Under the pieces are notes generated by a model. It searched no databases. It saw nothing but the letters and a program-made list of their open reading frames with translations, and was not told the origin of the DNA. The translations under genes and the position numbers were made by a program. Shown here in pieces: positions 5,682 through 13,955 of a stretch of DNA of 34,549 nt. This stretch comes from Bacteroidota bacterium (GTDB taxonomy: Bacteria > Bacteroidota > Bacteroidia > Bacteroidales > VadinHA17), in NCBI GenBank assembly GCA_011049175.1, contig DSCJ01000004.1, forward strand, positions 1 through 34,549. The letters run 5' to 3'. Within the stretch, counting starts at the first letter, position 1, and each line of letters opens with the position of its first letter.

Positions 5682-8012
5682 TCAGGTAAGCATACTGTTG
5701 ATGCGGTCGAGAAGCCGGCCGATGTTCTCGCGGGTTTCATCGTCAAAATGGGTGAATTTGATATGATCTTCCTGCACCCGTTGTTTGAACCCGGCAGCCA
5801 GGATCGATTTGGAGAGCCCGTTGTTTTCAATGTATTCCGAATTCTTTTCGGGGATCCCCTCCCGTTTGTTCAGCACATATTTTTTGAAATCGATGGTGGA
5901 AAAAAGGTCTTCCATGCTCTGAAAAGAATCGAGCTTGCAGATCTTCCGGCGGGCTTTTTCATCGCTGTTCCCGAAAAGGTTCTTTTTCATTTCCTGATAC
6001 ATCCGGTTCCCCTCCTCATCGTCGTCAAGGATCACGATAAATTCCATACCCCAGCCCATGAGAAGGTTGACCAGCATGCCCACATTGGTCACATGGGTGG
6101 AGGGCAGGATGAACACATCCTGCTTTTTCCCGGCCAGCTGGAAAAAGGTGGTAAGGTAGTAGTAGCTGCTCACATCCTCCAAAATGATGTTGTTCTTGGG
6201 CTGGATGAATTTTTGTTCGGTAATCCTCGATCCCATCAGGGTATAGATGGGCGAAAGGGTATCGGAAGAAGCCTCCTGAAGCGAGCGGGCATTGAACACC
6301 ACCGTTTCGCTCCGTTCGTCCTCCACATCGCGGCGCTGTACGGCCAACAGCCGGTACAGCTTGTTGATATCGATCAGGTGGGGCGAATGGGTGGTGTAGA
6401 TGATCTGTATCCGGTCTTTCACGGCTTCAAATACTTTCAGCACATCTTCCTGTGCCCGCGCATGAAGGCTCAGGCCCGGCTCGTCGATCAACAGCACCCG
6501 GTGCCAGGTGTCCTGCCTGATGGCCGTGGCACGAAGCTCGAGGTAAAACGAAAGGAACCAGCGTACTCCCCGGCTGCGCTGTTTCGGGTACAGGCGTTCG
6601 TAATCGTCTTTTATCCAGAATTCCAGATAGGGTTTCCCCACCTTTTCTGGATGGGAAGCATCGTAATGTTCCAGTTCGAAATGGATCCTGATCTTGTTCT
6701 TTTTCCCCAGGCTCTGCCTCCAGTAATCCTGGAAATCGACGGTGGTTTCGCGGTTCAGGTTTTCGATTTTCTGTTTCAGTATCCGGGGGTTGGCCTGCCG
6801 GAAAAAGTCAGGGGTAAGTCCCGAAACAATCAGGAAATTCCGTGCGGCCTTGAAACCTTCGGCTTCGCTTTTCTCTTTGATGATCTCCGCCAGGTCGATC
6901 CGGTTGGGAAGCAGGCTGCTGAAATCCTCGAAAAGCTCGAACGAGGGGATCAGCTGGAACAGTTCGTGCCCCAGTTCAGCCGGGGAATACAACCGGTGGT
7001 ATTCCGAAAACCATTCTTCTGTTTCCTTCACCGCCTGACGCACTCCTTTCCCTCCGAGCACCAGGGAAGCCACCATCTTCTTCCTTTCGTACTCCTCCTG
7101 TCTGTCCTGAAGCTGTTTGTTCGCCTGGAGGTACAATTCCTGTGTCACATCCAGCTTCAGCTGGGCCGCCCGCTGTTCTCTTTCATTGGGAGCATACTCC
7201 ATGCGCTGCTGGATTTCGATCAGCTCACGGAAAATTTTTTCCCGGTTTTCTTCGGCATGTCCCACCCGGCGGCGTGTATCGTGCACCGCCACCGACACTT
7301 CGGTGAGGGGGATCAGGGCGTCGAGCTTCTCTGACAACTTTTTCGACGCCACCGCTTTTTCATGTGCCTTTTTCTCCAGGGAAGCGATCTGCTCTTTCAT
7401 TTTTTCCAGTTCGGCCCCCAGCTTCTCCTTTTCTGCTCCCGTTGCACGTTTTCTCCATCGTTTCTCCCGGTCGGAATAATCGGTTTTCAGCAGGTCAAGC
7501 TTTCTGAGCAGTTTCTCCCGGTCCTGGTTCAGCTTTTTTAACTGGTCGCGGGTTTTCTCCGTTTCATTCAGGATCTTCCTGATCCGGGCCTCGAGTTTTT
7601 CTTCCTTCAGCTGGTGGGATGCCACCAGCTTGTCGTATATTTTTTCCACTTCTTTTCCTCCTGCCAGCACCTGCGATGATTTGTCCTCATTCCACACCCG
7701 CGTCAAAACCAGCTCCTTCTCCCGGGCAAATGCCTGCAGCAGGCCTTCCGGAACCCGTTTCATATTCAGCACCGCCCTGATCATTTCTGCGGGAATACCG
7801 AACGAGCAGCTTACTTCGGGCAGGGACAGGTCGCTCCGGAGGATATCATCATTGATCTCTCCTTCGTAAAAGCTCTTCAGGGCTTCCAGCAGGGAGGTTT
7901 TTCCCGATTCGTTCTGTCCGATAATGCCCGTAATATGGTCGGGCGACAGTTCACACCAACCGGAATCGATCACCGACCGGTAATTCCTTACACGAAAAGC
8001 CTTCAGTTTCAT
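5682..8012 (-). CDS. OLD-family ATPase with C-terminal TOPRIM-like nuclease domain
   Basis: A 776-residue protein. Walker A (GIIGQNESGKTS) is at residues 29-40. A long charged coiled coil, rich in K/E/L heptads, spans roughly 125-300. The ABC-like segment QRSRGVRWFLSFYLEL and Walker B LLIDEPGLSLHARAQ lie near 490-515, and an H-loop TTHSPHL follows. Beyond this, IILEDVSSYYYL near 607 and FIVILDDDEEGN near 660 fit the E...DxD motifs of a TOPRIM metal site. This is the architecture of OLD (overcoming lysogenization defect) nucleases, several of which act in phage defence or repair. The start at 8012 (MKLKAFRVRNYRSV) is typical of the family; 8087 would overlap the upstream gene. No Gabija GajB helicase or reverse transcriptase is adjacent. 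Confidence 0.8.
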   Translation of the reverse strand: MKLKAFRVRNYRSVIDSGWCELSPDHITGIIGQNESGKTSLLEALKSFYEGEINDDILRSDLSLPEVSCSFGIPAEMIRAVLNMKRVPEGLLQAFAREKELVLTRVWNEDKSSQVLAGGKEVEKIYDKLVASHQLKEEKLEARIRKILNETEKTRDQLKKLNQDREKLLRKLDLLKTDYSDREKRWRKRATGAEKEKLGAELEKMKEQIASLEKKAHEKAVASKKLSEKLDALIPLTEVSVAVHDTRRRVGHAEENREKIFRELIEIQQRMEYAPNEREQRAAQLKLDVTQELYLQANKQLQDRQEEYERKKMVASLVLGGKGVRQAVKETEEWFSEYHRLYSPAELGHELFQLIPSFELFEDFSSLLPNRIDLAEIIKEKSEAEGFKAARNFLIVSGLTPDFFRQANPRILKQKIENLNRETTVDFQDYWRQSLGKKNKIRIHFELEHYDASHPEKVGKPYLEFWIKDDYERLYPKQRSRGVRWFLSFYLELRATAIRQDTWHRVLLIDEPGLSLHARAQEDVLKVFEAVKDRIQIIYTTHSPHLIDINKLYRLLAVQRRDVEDERSETVVFNARSLQEASSDTLSPIYTLMGSRITEQKFIQPKNNIILEDVSSYYYLTTFFQLAGKKQDVFILPSTHVTNVGMLVNLLMGWGMEFIVILDDDEEGNRMYQEMKKNLFGNSDEKARRKICKLDSFQSMEDLFSTIDFKKYVLNKREGIPEKNSEYIENNGLSKSILAAGFKQRVQEDHIKFTHFDDETRENIGRLLDRINSMLT

Positions 8013-8040
8013 ACCTTCAATCAGGTTAATGGTTTGCCCT

Positions 8041-8832
8041 TCATTCCATCCTGATCCCCATGACCAGGATATCGTCCACCTGTTCATTGTCTCCTTTCCA
8101 TTCCAGGAGTTCGTGAATGAGCAGCCACTTCTGCCGCTCCATATCCTCCTGATGTATGGAAAGTAAAAACTTCTGGAAAGGGCCGTATTTGTACTTTTTA
8201 TCCTCCGGCCCTCCGAACTGGTCGGGAAAGCCGTCGGTGAAAATATACAACAGGTCGCCTTCCTTTACGGGAAGGGTATGGGTCTGGAAAGACCTTTCCT
8301 CCACGGCATTCACTCCGATGGGCATGCGATCGCCCCTGATCACCCGGAGCTTTTCATCCCTGATGAGGTACAGTGCATTAAATGCTCCGGAAAACTCCAT
8401 GGTGCGGTTTTCCATATCCAGCATGATCAGGGCGATATCCATTCCATCCTTCGGTTCTTTCGATCCGCCTTTCTGATGCAGGGCTTTCATTACTTTTTCC
8501 CTCAACTGGTTCAGAATCCTTCCGGTTTTAAGCGGCATTTTCCGGCTGACAATCTCATTCAGGAAAGAAATGCCCATAATGCTCATGAAAGCACCGGGAA
8601 CCCCATGGCCCGTACAGTCTGCTGCCGCCACGTACACCTTCTTCCCAAGGCGGGTGGCCCAGTAAAAATCGCCACTGACAATATCTTTGGGCTGAAAAAA
8701 GATGAAATGCGGCGGAAGGATATTGGCCAGGAAATCCCGGGTAGGCAGAACAGCCGTCTGGATCAGGCTGGCATACCTGATGCTGTCGGTCAGTTCTTTA
8801 TCCTGTCTTCGAATTGTGTCTTCCCGGTCCAA
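8041..8832 (-). CDS. Stand-alone SpoIIE-type PP2C serine/threonine phosphatase
   Basis: A 263-residue protein that is almost entirely a SpoIIE/PP2C phosphatase domain. A short helical linker (IRYASLIQTAVLP) precedes QPKDIVSGDFYWA (metal Asp), AADCTGHGVPGAFMSIMG (metal Asp and Gly), SGAFNALYLI, IFTDGFPDQFGG and QVDDILVMGI (metal Asp). Such phosphatases usually reverse anti-sigma-antagonist phosphorylation, and in Bacteroidota they commonly carry an N-terminal TPR, PAS or membrane sensor. None is present here. It is first in a tight operon, 28 bp before the OLD-type ATPase. Regulation of that neighbour by dephosphorylation is only inference. Confidence 0.85.
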   Translation of the reverse strand: MDREDTIRRQDKELTDSIRYASLIQTAVLPTRDFLANILPPHFIFFQPKDIVSGDFYWATRLGKKVYVAAADCTGHGVPGAFMSIMGISFLNEIVSRKMPLKTGRILNQLREKVMKALHQKGGSKEPKDGMDIALIMLDMENRTMEFSGAFNALYLIRDEKLRVIRGDRMPIGVNAVEERSFQTHTLPVKEGDLLYIFTDGFPDQFGGPEDKKYKYGPFQKFLLSIHQEDMERQKWLLIHELLEWKGDNEQVDDILVMGIRME

Positions 8833-8953
8833 ATCAGTTCCGTGTTAAATGCCTGAAAAAATACTAATTATTCGTTTAAAATGAAACAGATTGCCGGAAT
8901 ATGCCTTTCTGCCTGATTTTTTCAACATAATTTCTCAAAAAAAATGGCAAAAG

Positions 8954-8984
8954 ATTGTTCATTTTTAAAAAATAGATATACTTG
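8954..8984 (+). promoter_or_regulatory. Promoter of the acidic-protein gene
   Basis: A -33-like ATTG (8954-8957) and a -7-like TATACTTG (8977-8984) are separated by 19 bp, matching the Bacteroidota TTTG-N19-TAnnTTTG form with one mismatch in each box. The start codon at 9009 follows 24 bp later. Confidence 0.6.
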
Positions 8985-9008
8985 CAGCAATTAAGCAGTG
9001 GTTTCATT

Positions 9009-9371
9009 ATGGAAAAAAGGCGGCTCGTCGTAAGTTACAAGAACCTGACAGAAGAGCTCAAAGAACAGCTGAGTCATCAATATCCTTATGGATACGGTGG
9101 GCATTTAATCAAGGTGAACAAAAGCGACCATGAATATTTTTATGCCGTTCCTTTTGAAACCGAGGACACCAAGTACCTGGTGAAGATCGATGTAAAAATC
9201 GACCTGAACCATGATGAAGACGAAGAGGAGGAACCCTTCACCGACGACACCATCTTACCGGAAGCTCCGGAAGACCTGGACGGGGAAGACGATTACGACG
9301 ACGATTACGACAACGATATACCTGACGCGGACGACGATGACAGTGATGAGGAAGACGAGGAAGAAAACTGA
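9009..9371 (+). CDS. Conserved acidic-tail protein
   Basis: A 120-residue protein. Residues 1-65 (MEKRRLVVSYKNLTEELKEQ, YPYGYGGHLIKVNK, HEYFYAVPFETEDTKYLVKIDVKID) form a small compact domain. The rest is nearly all Asp and Glu. The start at 9009 is preferred because it follows the predicted promoter and begins with the family-like MEKRRL; an ATG 27 bp upstream lies very near the predicted transcription start. The acidic tail recalls the delta subunit of Firmicutes RNA polymerase, but the folded part is not recognisably delta, so nucleic-acid mimicry is only a suggestion. I recall similar proteins across Bacteroidota with no assigned role. Confidence 0.7.
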   Translation: MEKRRLVVSYKNLTEELKEQLSHQYPYGYGGHLIKVNKSDHEYFYAVPFETEDTKYLVKIDVKIDLNHDEDEEEEPFTDDTILPEAPEDLDGEDDYDDDYDNDIPDADDDDSDEEDEEEN

Positions 9372-9403
9372 ACCGGCATTCATCCGGATTTTCCCTGCCT
9401 GTT

Positions 9404-10957
9404 TCAGGCCTTATCCTGCTGCTGGTTGAGCCATTCCCTGCTTCTCAGGAAATTTTCCCAGTCTGCATGCTGGTCATAGCTCAGTACCCTTGGGAATTTA
9501 TGCTGTCCGCCTTCCTTTCCTTTCATTTTCATCCATTCGTAAAAAGCCTGATGCGGTAGCTGGTGAACAAACACTTCGCTGAGCGCATGCCCGCGCTCCA
9601 CGGCATAGTCGTCATTCAGTCTTTTCAGATTCCCGTCCAGCCATTCCTTCACCTGTTCTGCCGGGCGGGTTTCATCCATGGCAATGTACCATTTGTGGCA
9701 GAACCGGTTCCGGTAAGGCATACCCACCACCGTGAATTCATTGATATGGCATCCCGTCTGCCGGGAAAGCTCCTCTATCGCATCGCTCATGTTATCGACC
9801 GAGAGGTGTTCGCCGCAGAGGCTCAGAAAATGCTTGATACGGCCGGTAATGGTAATGGAAAAATCCCGTCCGGAGATAATCCTTACCGTATCGCCAATGA
9901 TATACCGCCAGGCTCCCGCACAGGTGGAGATCAGGATGGCATATTCTTTTCCGTCTTCCACTTCCCGCAGGGACAACACTTCGGGATTGGGCTTCAGATT
10001 TCCGTCGGGATAGAAATTCCTGTCGTTGAACGGAATGAACTCGAAGAATATCCCGTTATCCACCACCAGTTTCATGGGCGCGTTCAGTTCCGACTGGGTT
10101 GCCAGGAATCCCTCCGAGGCCAGGTAGGTTTCCAGATACACCACTTCCTTCCCAAACAGCCTGTCGAGCCGTGAACGGTAGGGTTTCAACGACACCCCGC
10201 CATGAAGGAAAATGCGCAGGTTGGGCCATATATCATGAATGGTGCTGACCCCGTAATGGTCGATGATCTTTTCCATAAGGATCTGCAGCCAGGCCGGCAC
10301 CCCGGAAATGATACCGATATCCCAGCCGGCGGCCTCGCGGGTGATCCGGTCCAGCTTCCGGCTCCAGTCGGTTTCCCTGCCAATGGACCTTCCGGGCTTG
10401 TAATACCCGTGAAACCAGATGGGCAGCGTACGGGTGAGTATGCCGCTGAGATCGCCTGTCAGATGGTTATTTTCCCGGTTCAGGGTCATGCTTCCTCCCA
10501 GCATCAGCACCCGTTTTTCAAAAAAGCCGGAGGGAAGGTCCATCTGGGTAAGGGCAAAGGAATGCCGCAATCCCACACGGCGCACTGCCCTGATCATATG
10601 GCCCGTTACCGGGATATTCTTGCTGGAGGCCTGCGATGTGCCCGATGTAAGGGCAAAGTATTTCACCCTGCCCGGCCAGGTCACGTTCTCCTCGTCGTTC
10701 AGTGTGCGGACCCACCATTCCCGGTACATGGAATCATAATCGTACACCGGCACATGTTCACTGAAAGCCCTGATCATATCAGGGGAAGAAAGGATTTTCC
10801 CGAAATGGTATTTTTTTCCGAACGAAGTGTGTCTGGCCCTTTCCAGCAATTTTTTCAATACCCTTTCCTGGTCGTGAAAGCTGAATCGTTTTCTCCTGGC
10901 AAAGAGGGTCATTCTTCTCTCGACCACTTCCTTGATAATAGGACCCAGTAACGGCAT
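9404..10957 (-). CDS. GH3 family acyl-acid-amido synthetase-like protein
   Basis: A 517-residue protein that resembles bacterial members of the plant GH3 auxin-responsive family, acyl-adenylating enzymes that conjugate amino acids to carboxylic acids. Visible landmarks are TSFGKKYHF, the adenylation-type motif FALTSGTSQASSKNIPVT near residue 105, LRIFLHGGVSLKPY, YLASEGFLATQ, EYAILISTCAGAWRYIIGDTVRI and the C-terminal subdomain entry ITGRIKHFLSLCGEHLS. Length is normal for the bacterial group. The substrate is unknown, and an auxin role should not be assumed. It is convergent with the acidic-protein gene and 74 bp downstream of the hydroxyacid dehydrogenase gene on the same strand. Confidence 0.85.
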   Translation of the reverse strand: MPLLGPIIKEVVERRMTLFARRKRFSFHDQERVLKKLLERARHTSFGKKYHFGKILSSPDMIRAFSEHVPVYDYDSMYREWWVRTLNDEENVTWPGRVKYFALTSGTSQASSKNIPVTGHMIRAVRRVGLRHSFALTQMDLPSGFFEKRVLMLGGSMTLNRENNHLTGDLSGILTRTLPIWFHGYYKPGRSIGRETDWSRKLDRITREAAGWDIGIISGVPAWLQILMEKIIDHYGVSTIHDIWPNLRIFLHGGVSLKPYRSRLDRLFGKEVVYLETYLASEGFLATQSELNAPMKLVVDNGIFFEFIPFNDRNFYPDGNLKPNPEVLSLREVEDGKEYAILISTCAGAWRYIIGDTVRIISGRDFSITITGRIKHFLSLCGEHLSVDNMSDAIEELSRQTGCHINEFTVVGMPYRNRFCHKWYIAMDETRPAEQVKEWLDGNLKRLNDDYAVERGHALSEVFVHQLPHQAFYEWMKMKGKEGGQHKFPRVLSYDQHADWENFLRSREWLNQQQDKA

Positions 10958-11031
10958 GTTTTTGTAAATTTAATGGCTTCAGGCATACTGCCCGTTCCGG
11001 TAACGAAGATAAAAAAAAAATGCCCGGCGGA

Positions 11032-12012
11032 TCAGTCTTTGTTAAAAACTTCGGGGTTTACCGTATTCCGGGGTTTCCCTCCCCTGAAAAACACCAGCAG
11101 GTTTTCTGCTGCGGCCCGCGATATTTCTTCCCGGGTTTCCACAGTGGCCGTACCGATATGCGGCACCAGCACGACCTGTACCATTTTCAGCAGCGCCTCG
11201 GGTATATGCGGTTCATTTTCATACACATCCAGAGCAGCCCCGGCCACCTTCCCGTTTTCGAGGTTCCGTACCAGTTCTTTTTCATCCACCACGGGTCCGC
11301 GACTGGTATTGACCAGGAAAACGCCGGGCTTCATCCGGTCAAATGCTTCCCGGTTGATCAGATGGTGGGTTTGCTTTGTCAGGGGGGTGTGCAGGCTGAT
11401 CACATCGGCTGTTTGGAGAAGACCGGGCAACGGCATCCAGGTAGTGTCGAGTTCCCGTTCCATCTTTTCATCCAGCCGGTGGCGGTTGTGATAAACAATA
11501 TCCATTCCCAGAGCCCGCGCCCTCACGGCCGTAGCTTTGCCTATCCTTCCCATCCCGATAATCCCCAGCACTTTGTCATTCAATCCACGCCCCAGGTTTT
11601 CCATCACACCCCACTTCAGTCCTTTTTCCGAATGCAGTTTGTAGTGACATTCGGCCACCCGTCTCATCAGGGCGATCATCAGGCCGATGGTCAGCTCGGC
11701 CGTGGGTATGGTAACCGGATCCGGCGTGTTGGTAACAACAATCCCTTTTTGGGTGGCCAGTTCCACATTGATGTTATCGACCCCGGCCCCGTAGTTACTG
11801 ATAATCCGCAACGAACCTGATTTTTCCAGGAGCTCGTCCGGAAACGGAATGCCGAACACGGTAATGGCGGCTTCGATTTCTTCCACCAGAGTATGCAGTT
11901 CCTCCACAGTAAACCGCTCGTTTTCCGGATAGATCACTTCGGCCAGATCATCCAGCATCCGCAGGCCTTCACGTGGAATACGGTATGTCACCAGAACTTT
12001 TGGTTTATTCAT
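11032..12012 (-). CDS. D-2-hydroxyacid dehydrogenase (glyoxylate/hydroxypyruvate reductase type)
   Basis: A 326-residue NAD(P)-dependent dehydrogenase. The substrate-domain motif SNYGAGVDNI is followed by the Rossmann loop KVLGIIGMGRIGKATA, then the catalytic Arg in VNTSRGPVVDE, Glu in DVYENEPHIP and His in LVPHIGTAT, in family order. It probably reduces glyoxylate, hydroxypyruvate or a related 2-oxo acid in the cytoplasm. It lies 45 bp downstream of the AEC permease gene, and 74 bp before the GH3 gene, so permease-dehydrogenase-GH3 may form one transcript. The start at 12012 (MNKPKVLVTYRIP) is clear. Confidence 0.9.
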   Translation of the reverse strand: MNKPKVLVTYRIPREGLRMLDDLAEVIYPENERFTVEELHTLVEEIEAAITVFGIPFPDELLEKSGSLRIISNYGAGVDNINVELATQKGIVVTNTPDPVTIPTAELTIGLMIALMRRVAECHYKLHSEKGLKWGVMENLGRGLNDKVLGIIGMGRIGKATAVRARALGMDIVYHNRHRLDEKMERELDTTWMPLPGLLQTADVISLHTPLTKQTHHLINREAFDRMKPGVFLVNTSRGPVVDEKELVRNLENGKVAGAALDVYENEPHIPEALLKMVQVVLVPHIGTATVETREEISRAAAENLLVFFRGGKPRNTVNPEVFNKD

Positions 12013-12057
12013 AACATGGCATTTTACACATTTATACAGAATGCATTTTGTTCCGAT

Positions 12058-13011
12058 CTACATAAGCTGTATAAGATAATACAAAAGCGGTAAAATCAGG
12101 AGGCTCATCAATGTGGTAAGCATCACATTGTCCATGGCCAGGTATTCATCGGAACCATACCGTTTCACCACCACCACGAAGGTGGCCATGCAGGGCATGG
12201 CCGATTGCATTACCAGAACCGAGAGGGCTGTGGGGTCGAGCCAGGGAGCGGCTCCGCCGGTAAGGGGTTTAAAAAGAATCAGCAGGATGAGGGGTATCAC
12301 CAGCATTTTGGATCCGGCCAGCAACCAGGCCGACCGGCGGGAAAAGATCCTGGGCCGGGAATGGGAAGCCAGCAATGCCCCGATAAAGATCATCGACAGA
12401 AAGAGGGTGGTACGGCCCAGCCCGCCCAGGGAAGCATCCAGCAGAGACGGCAGGGGTACGTTCAGCGACATCAGGAGAAAACCTGCCACCAGAGCCACCG
12501 AATTGGGATTCAGAAGCCGCGCCAGACGGGAAGGGAGGCGGTTTGCCGAACGTCGGCTGAGGAACCACACTCCGAAGGTCCACAGCACAGAATTGGTGGC
12601 CAGGTGGTATATGCTGGCATACAGCAATCCTTCTCCGCCGGGAAACAATTCATTCATCAGGGGATATCCGATAAAAACCACATTCCCCAGCATGGTTTGC
12701 AGGGCATGCACCCGGGCCTGCGATCCGGGCATATGCAGCAGGCGGGCCATTCCAGCCCCGGCCGAAAAAAGGATAAAAAGCGAAACGTATGAACTGACAA
12801 GCATCAGGAAACTTCCCCGCAGGATCTCCGCACTCATTTCAAGCTTCATGATACCGGTAAGGATCAGCAGTGGCAATGTGACATCCATCACCAGCCTGGC
12901 CAGCCCGTCCCTGATGCCCTCGTCGATGATTTTCAGGCGGAATACGGCATAGCCTGTTGCCATCAGAACCAACAGGATCACTATGGGCTGAAGTAGTTCG
13001 GTAAAAACCAT
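12058..13011 (-). CDS. AEC (auxin efflux carrier) family transporter
   Basis: A 317-residue integral membrane protein with about ten hydrophobic segments in two halves. Features of the AEC family include TLPLLILTGIMKL in the first half, TMLGNVVFIGYPLMN around residue 110 and LVMQSAMPCMATFVVVVKRYG in the second half. Bacterial AEC members carry organic acids such as malate or malonate, so export or uptake of a carboxylate is more likely than auxin transport. It is the first gene of the presumed permease-dehydrogenase-GH3 unit; the 144-bp divergent region before the TonB-like gene should contain its promoter. Confidence 0.85.
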   Translation of the reverse strand: MVFTELLQPIVILLVLMATGYAVFRLKIIDEGIRDGLARLVMDVTLPLLILTGIMKLEMSAEILRGSFLMLVSSYVSLFILFSAGAGMARLLHMPGSQARVHALQTMLGNVVFIGYPLMNELFPGGEGLLYASIYHLATNSVLWTFGVWFLSRRSANRLPSRLARLLNPNSVALVAGFLLMSLNVPLPSLLDASLGGLGRTTLFLSMIFIGALLASHSRPRIFSRRSAWLLAGSKMLVIPLILLILFKPLTGGAAPWLDPTALSVLVMQSAMPCMATFVVVVKRYGSDEYLAMDNVMLTTLMSLLILPLLYYLIQLM

Positions 13012-13140
13012 GGGGCCAAAATTAATGATCTTTCCTTTCCGGAAACCATACCCTGCGAAAAAGATAAATGTTTCACAATAGCTGCCGGAAAAACCTGCAT
13101 GATTTCATTCCTTTGTTATTAAAATCAGCGCGACAAACCC

Positions 13141-13148
13141 TATCTTTG
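13141..13148 (+). promoter_or_regulatory. -7 promoter box before the TonB-like gene
   Basis: TATCTTTG is an exact TAnnTTTG. The nearest upstream TTTG (13112-13115) is 25 bp away, longer than the usual 19-21. The box ends 7 bp before the ATG at 13156, so the mRNA would be leaderless or nearly so. Confidence 0.5.
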
Positions 13149-13155
13149 CCATGAA

Positions 13156-13932
13156 ATGAAATGGAAATTCCGGATCCGCAGATTTTTTGACCACCGGCTG
13201 GTCGGAATCATGGGCACCATCGTGTTCCACCTGTTCATGATCTTTCTTTTCATGATCATACAGGTATCGGCCACCTACCGGGAAAAACAGGACATGATCA
13301 TTGTCGATTTCACTGACGAAACAACGGAGGAGGAGGAAGAATCCATTCCCGAACAGGAGGACAGGTTATCCCGGACCCTGAGTGAGGAGGAAAGATTCTG
13401 GCACAACATTGCGGTGAACCAGGCCAGGGCAGCCAGGGAAGAATTCGACCTGGAAGAGTTCATCAGAGAGGTGCGCCGGGAACTGAGGGAAGAAGGTGTG
13501 ACCAGGGAAGAGAACTGGAACAACGGAGAACTGGTTAACCAGGAAGAAACGGTATGGCAGGAAGCCATGCTCCAGCAGCAACAAAACCTGGAAGAAGAAA
13601 GCGAACGGAACCGGCTGGCCGAGCTGGCCGACCGGTACACCGGTCCCACCAACATATCCTATTACCTGCCCGGCAGGGACGGCATCCATCTCCCCCTTCC
13701 CATCTACAAATGCATTCGTGGCGGAACAGTTGTGGTAAGTATTGAAGTGGATCCGGAAGGACGGGTAGTAACTACCAGTATTGACCGCGACCTGACCCCG
13801 CAAGCCGATGCCTGCCTGGAGGATGCGGCCCTGGAAGCGGCCCGTAAATCACGTTTCAGCATCAACACCTCGGCCCCTGCCCGCCAGCAGGGCAGCATTA
13901 CCTACCGGTTCCAGGAACAGGAAATGCGGTAA
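13156..13932 (+). CDS. TonB-like energy transducer protein
   Basis: A 258-residue protein with the TonB layout. There is a short basic cytoplasmic N-terminus, one membrane helix (residues about 16-38, IMGTIVFHLFMIFLFMIIQV), and a long charged Glu-rich periplasmic spacer (about 50-160) in place of the usual Pro-rich linker. The C-terminal domain has GGTVVVSIEVDPEGRVVTTSI, ACLEDAALEAARKSRFS and GSITYRF, matching the TonB C-terminal fold. It would transmit proton-motive force to an outer-membrane receptor or act as a periplasmic scaffold. No ExbBD or receptor gene is adjacent. The start at 13156 is preferred because the ATG at 13151 meets a stop after two codons. Confidence 0.75.
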   Translation: MKWKFRIRRFFDHRLVGIMGTIVFHLFMIFLFMIIQVSATYREKQDMIIVDFTDETTEEEEESIPEQEDRLSRTLSEEERFWHNIAVNQARAAREEFDLEEFIREVRRELREEGVTREENWNNGELVNQEETVWQEAMLQQQQNLEEESERNRLAELADRYTGPTNISYYLPGRDGIHLPLPIYKCIRGGTVVVSIEVDPEGRVVTTSIDRDLTPQADACLEDAALEAARKSRFSINTSAPARQQGSITYRFQEQEMR

Positions 13933-13955
13933 GGCTAACCGTCAGACCCCTTATC

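Noticed and set aside
5748-7334. 528-codon open frame on the plus strand
   Set aside because: Antisense shadow of the OLD-type ATPase, with low-complexity His/Phe/Leu composition and no domain.
5682-8012. Gabija system
   Set aside because: The OLD-type protein resembles GajA in outline, but no UvrD-like GajB helicase is adjacent.
12113-12952. 279-codon open frame on the plus strand
   Set aside because: Antisense shadow of the AEC permease; Arg/Ser-rich with no protein-like features.
9404-13011. Plant-like auxin conjugation and transport pathway
   Set aside because: Family names GH3 and auxin efflux carrier are historical; bacterial members usually act on other organic acids.
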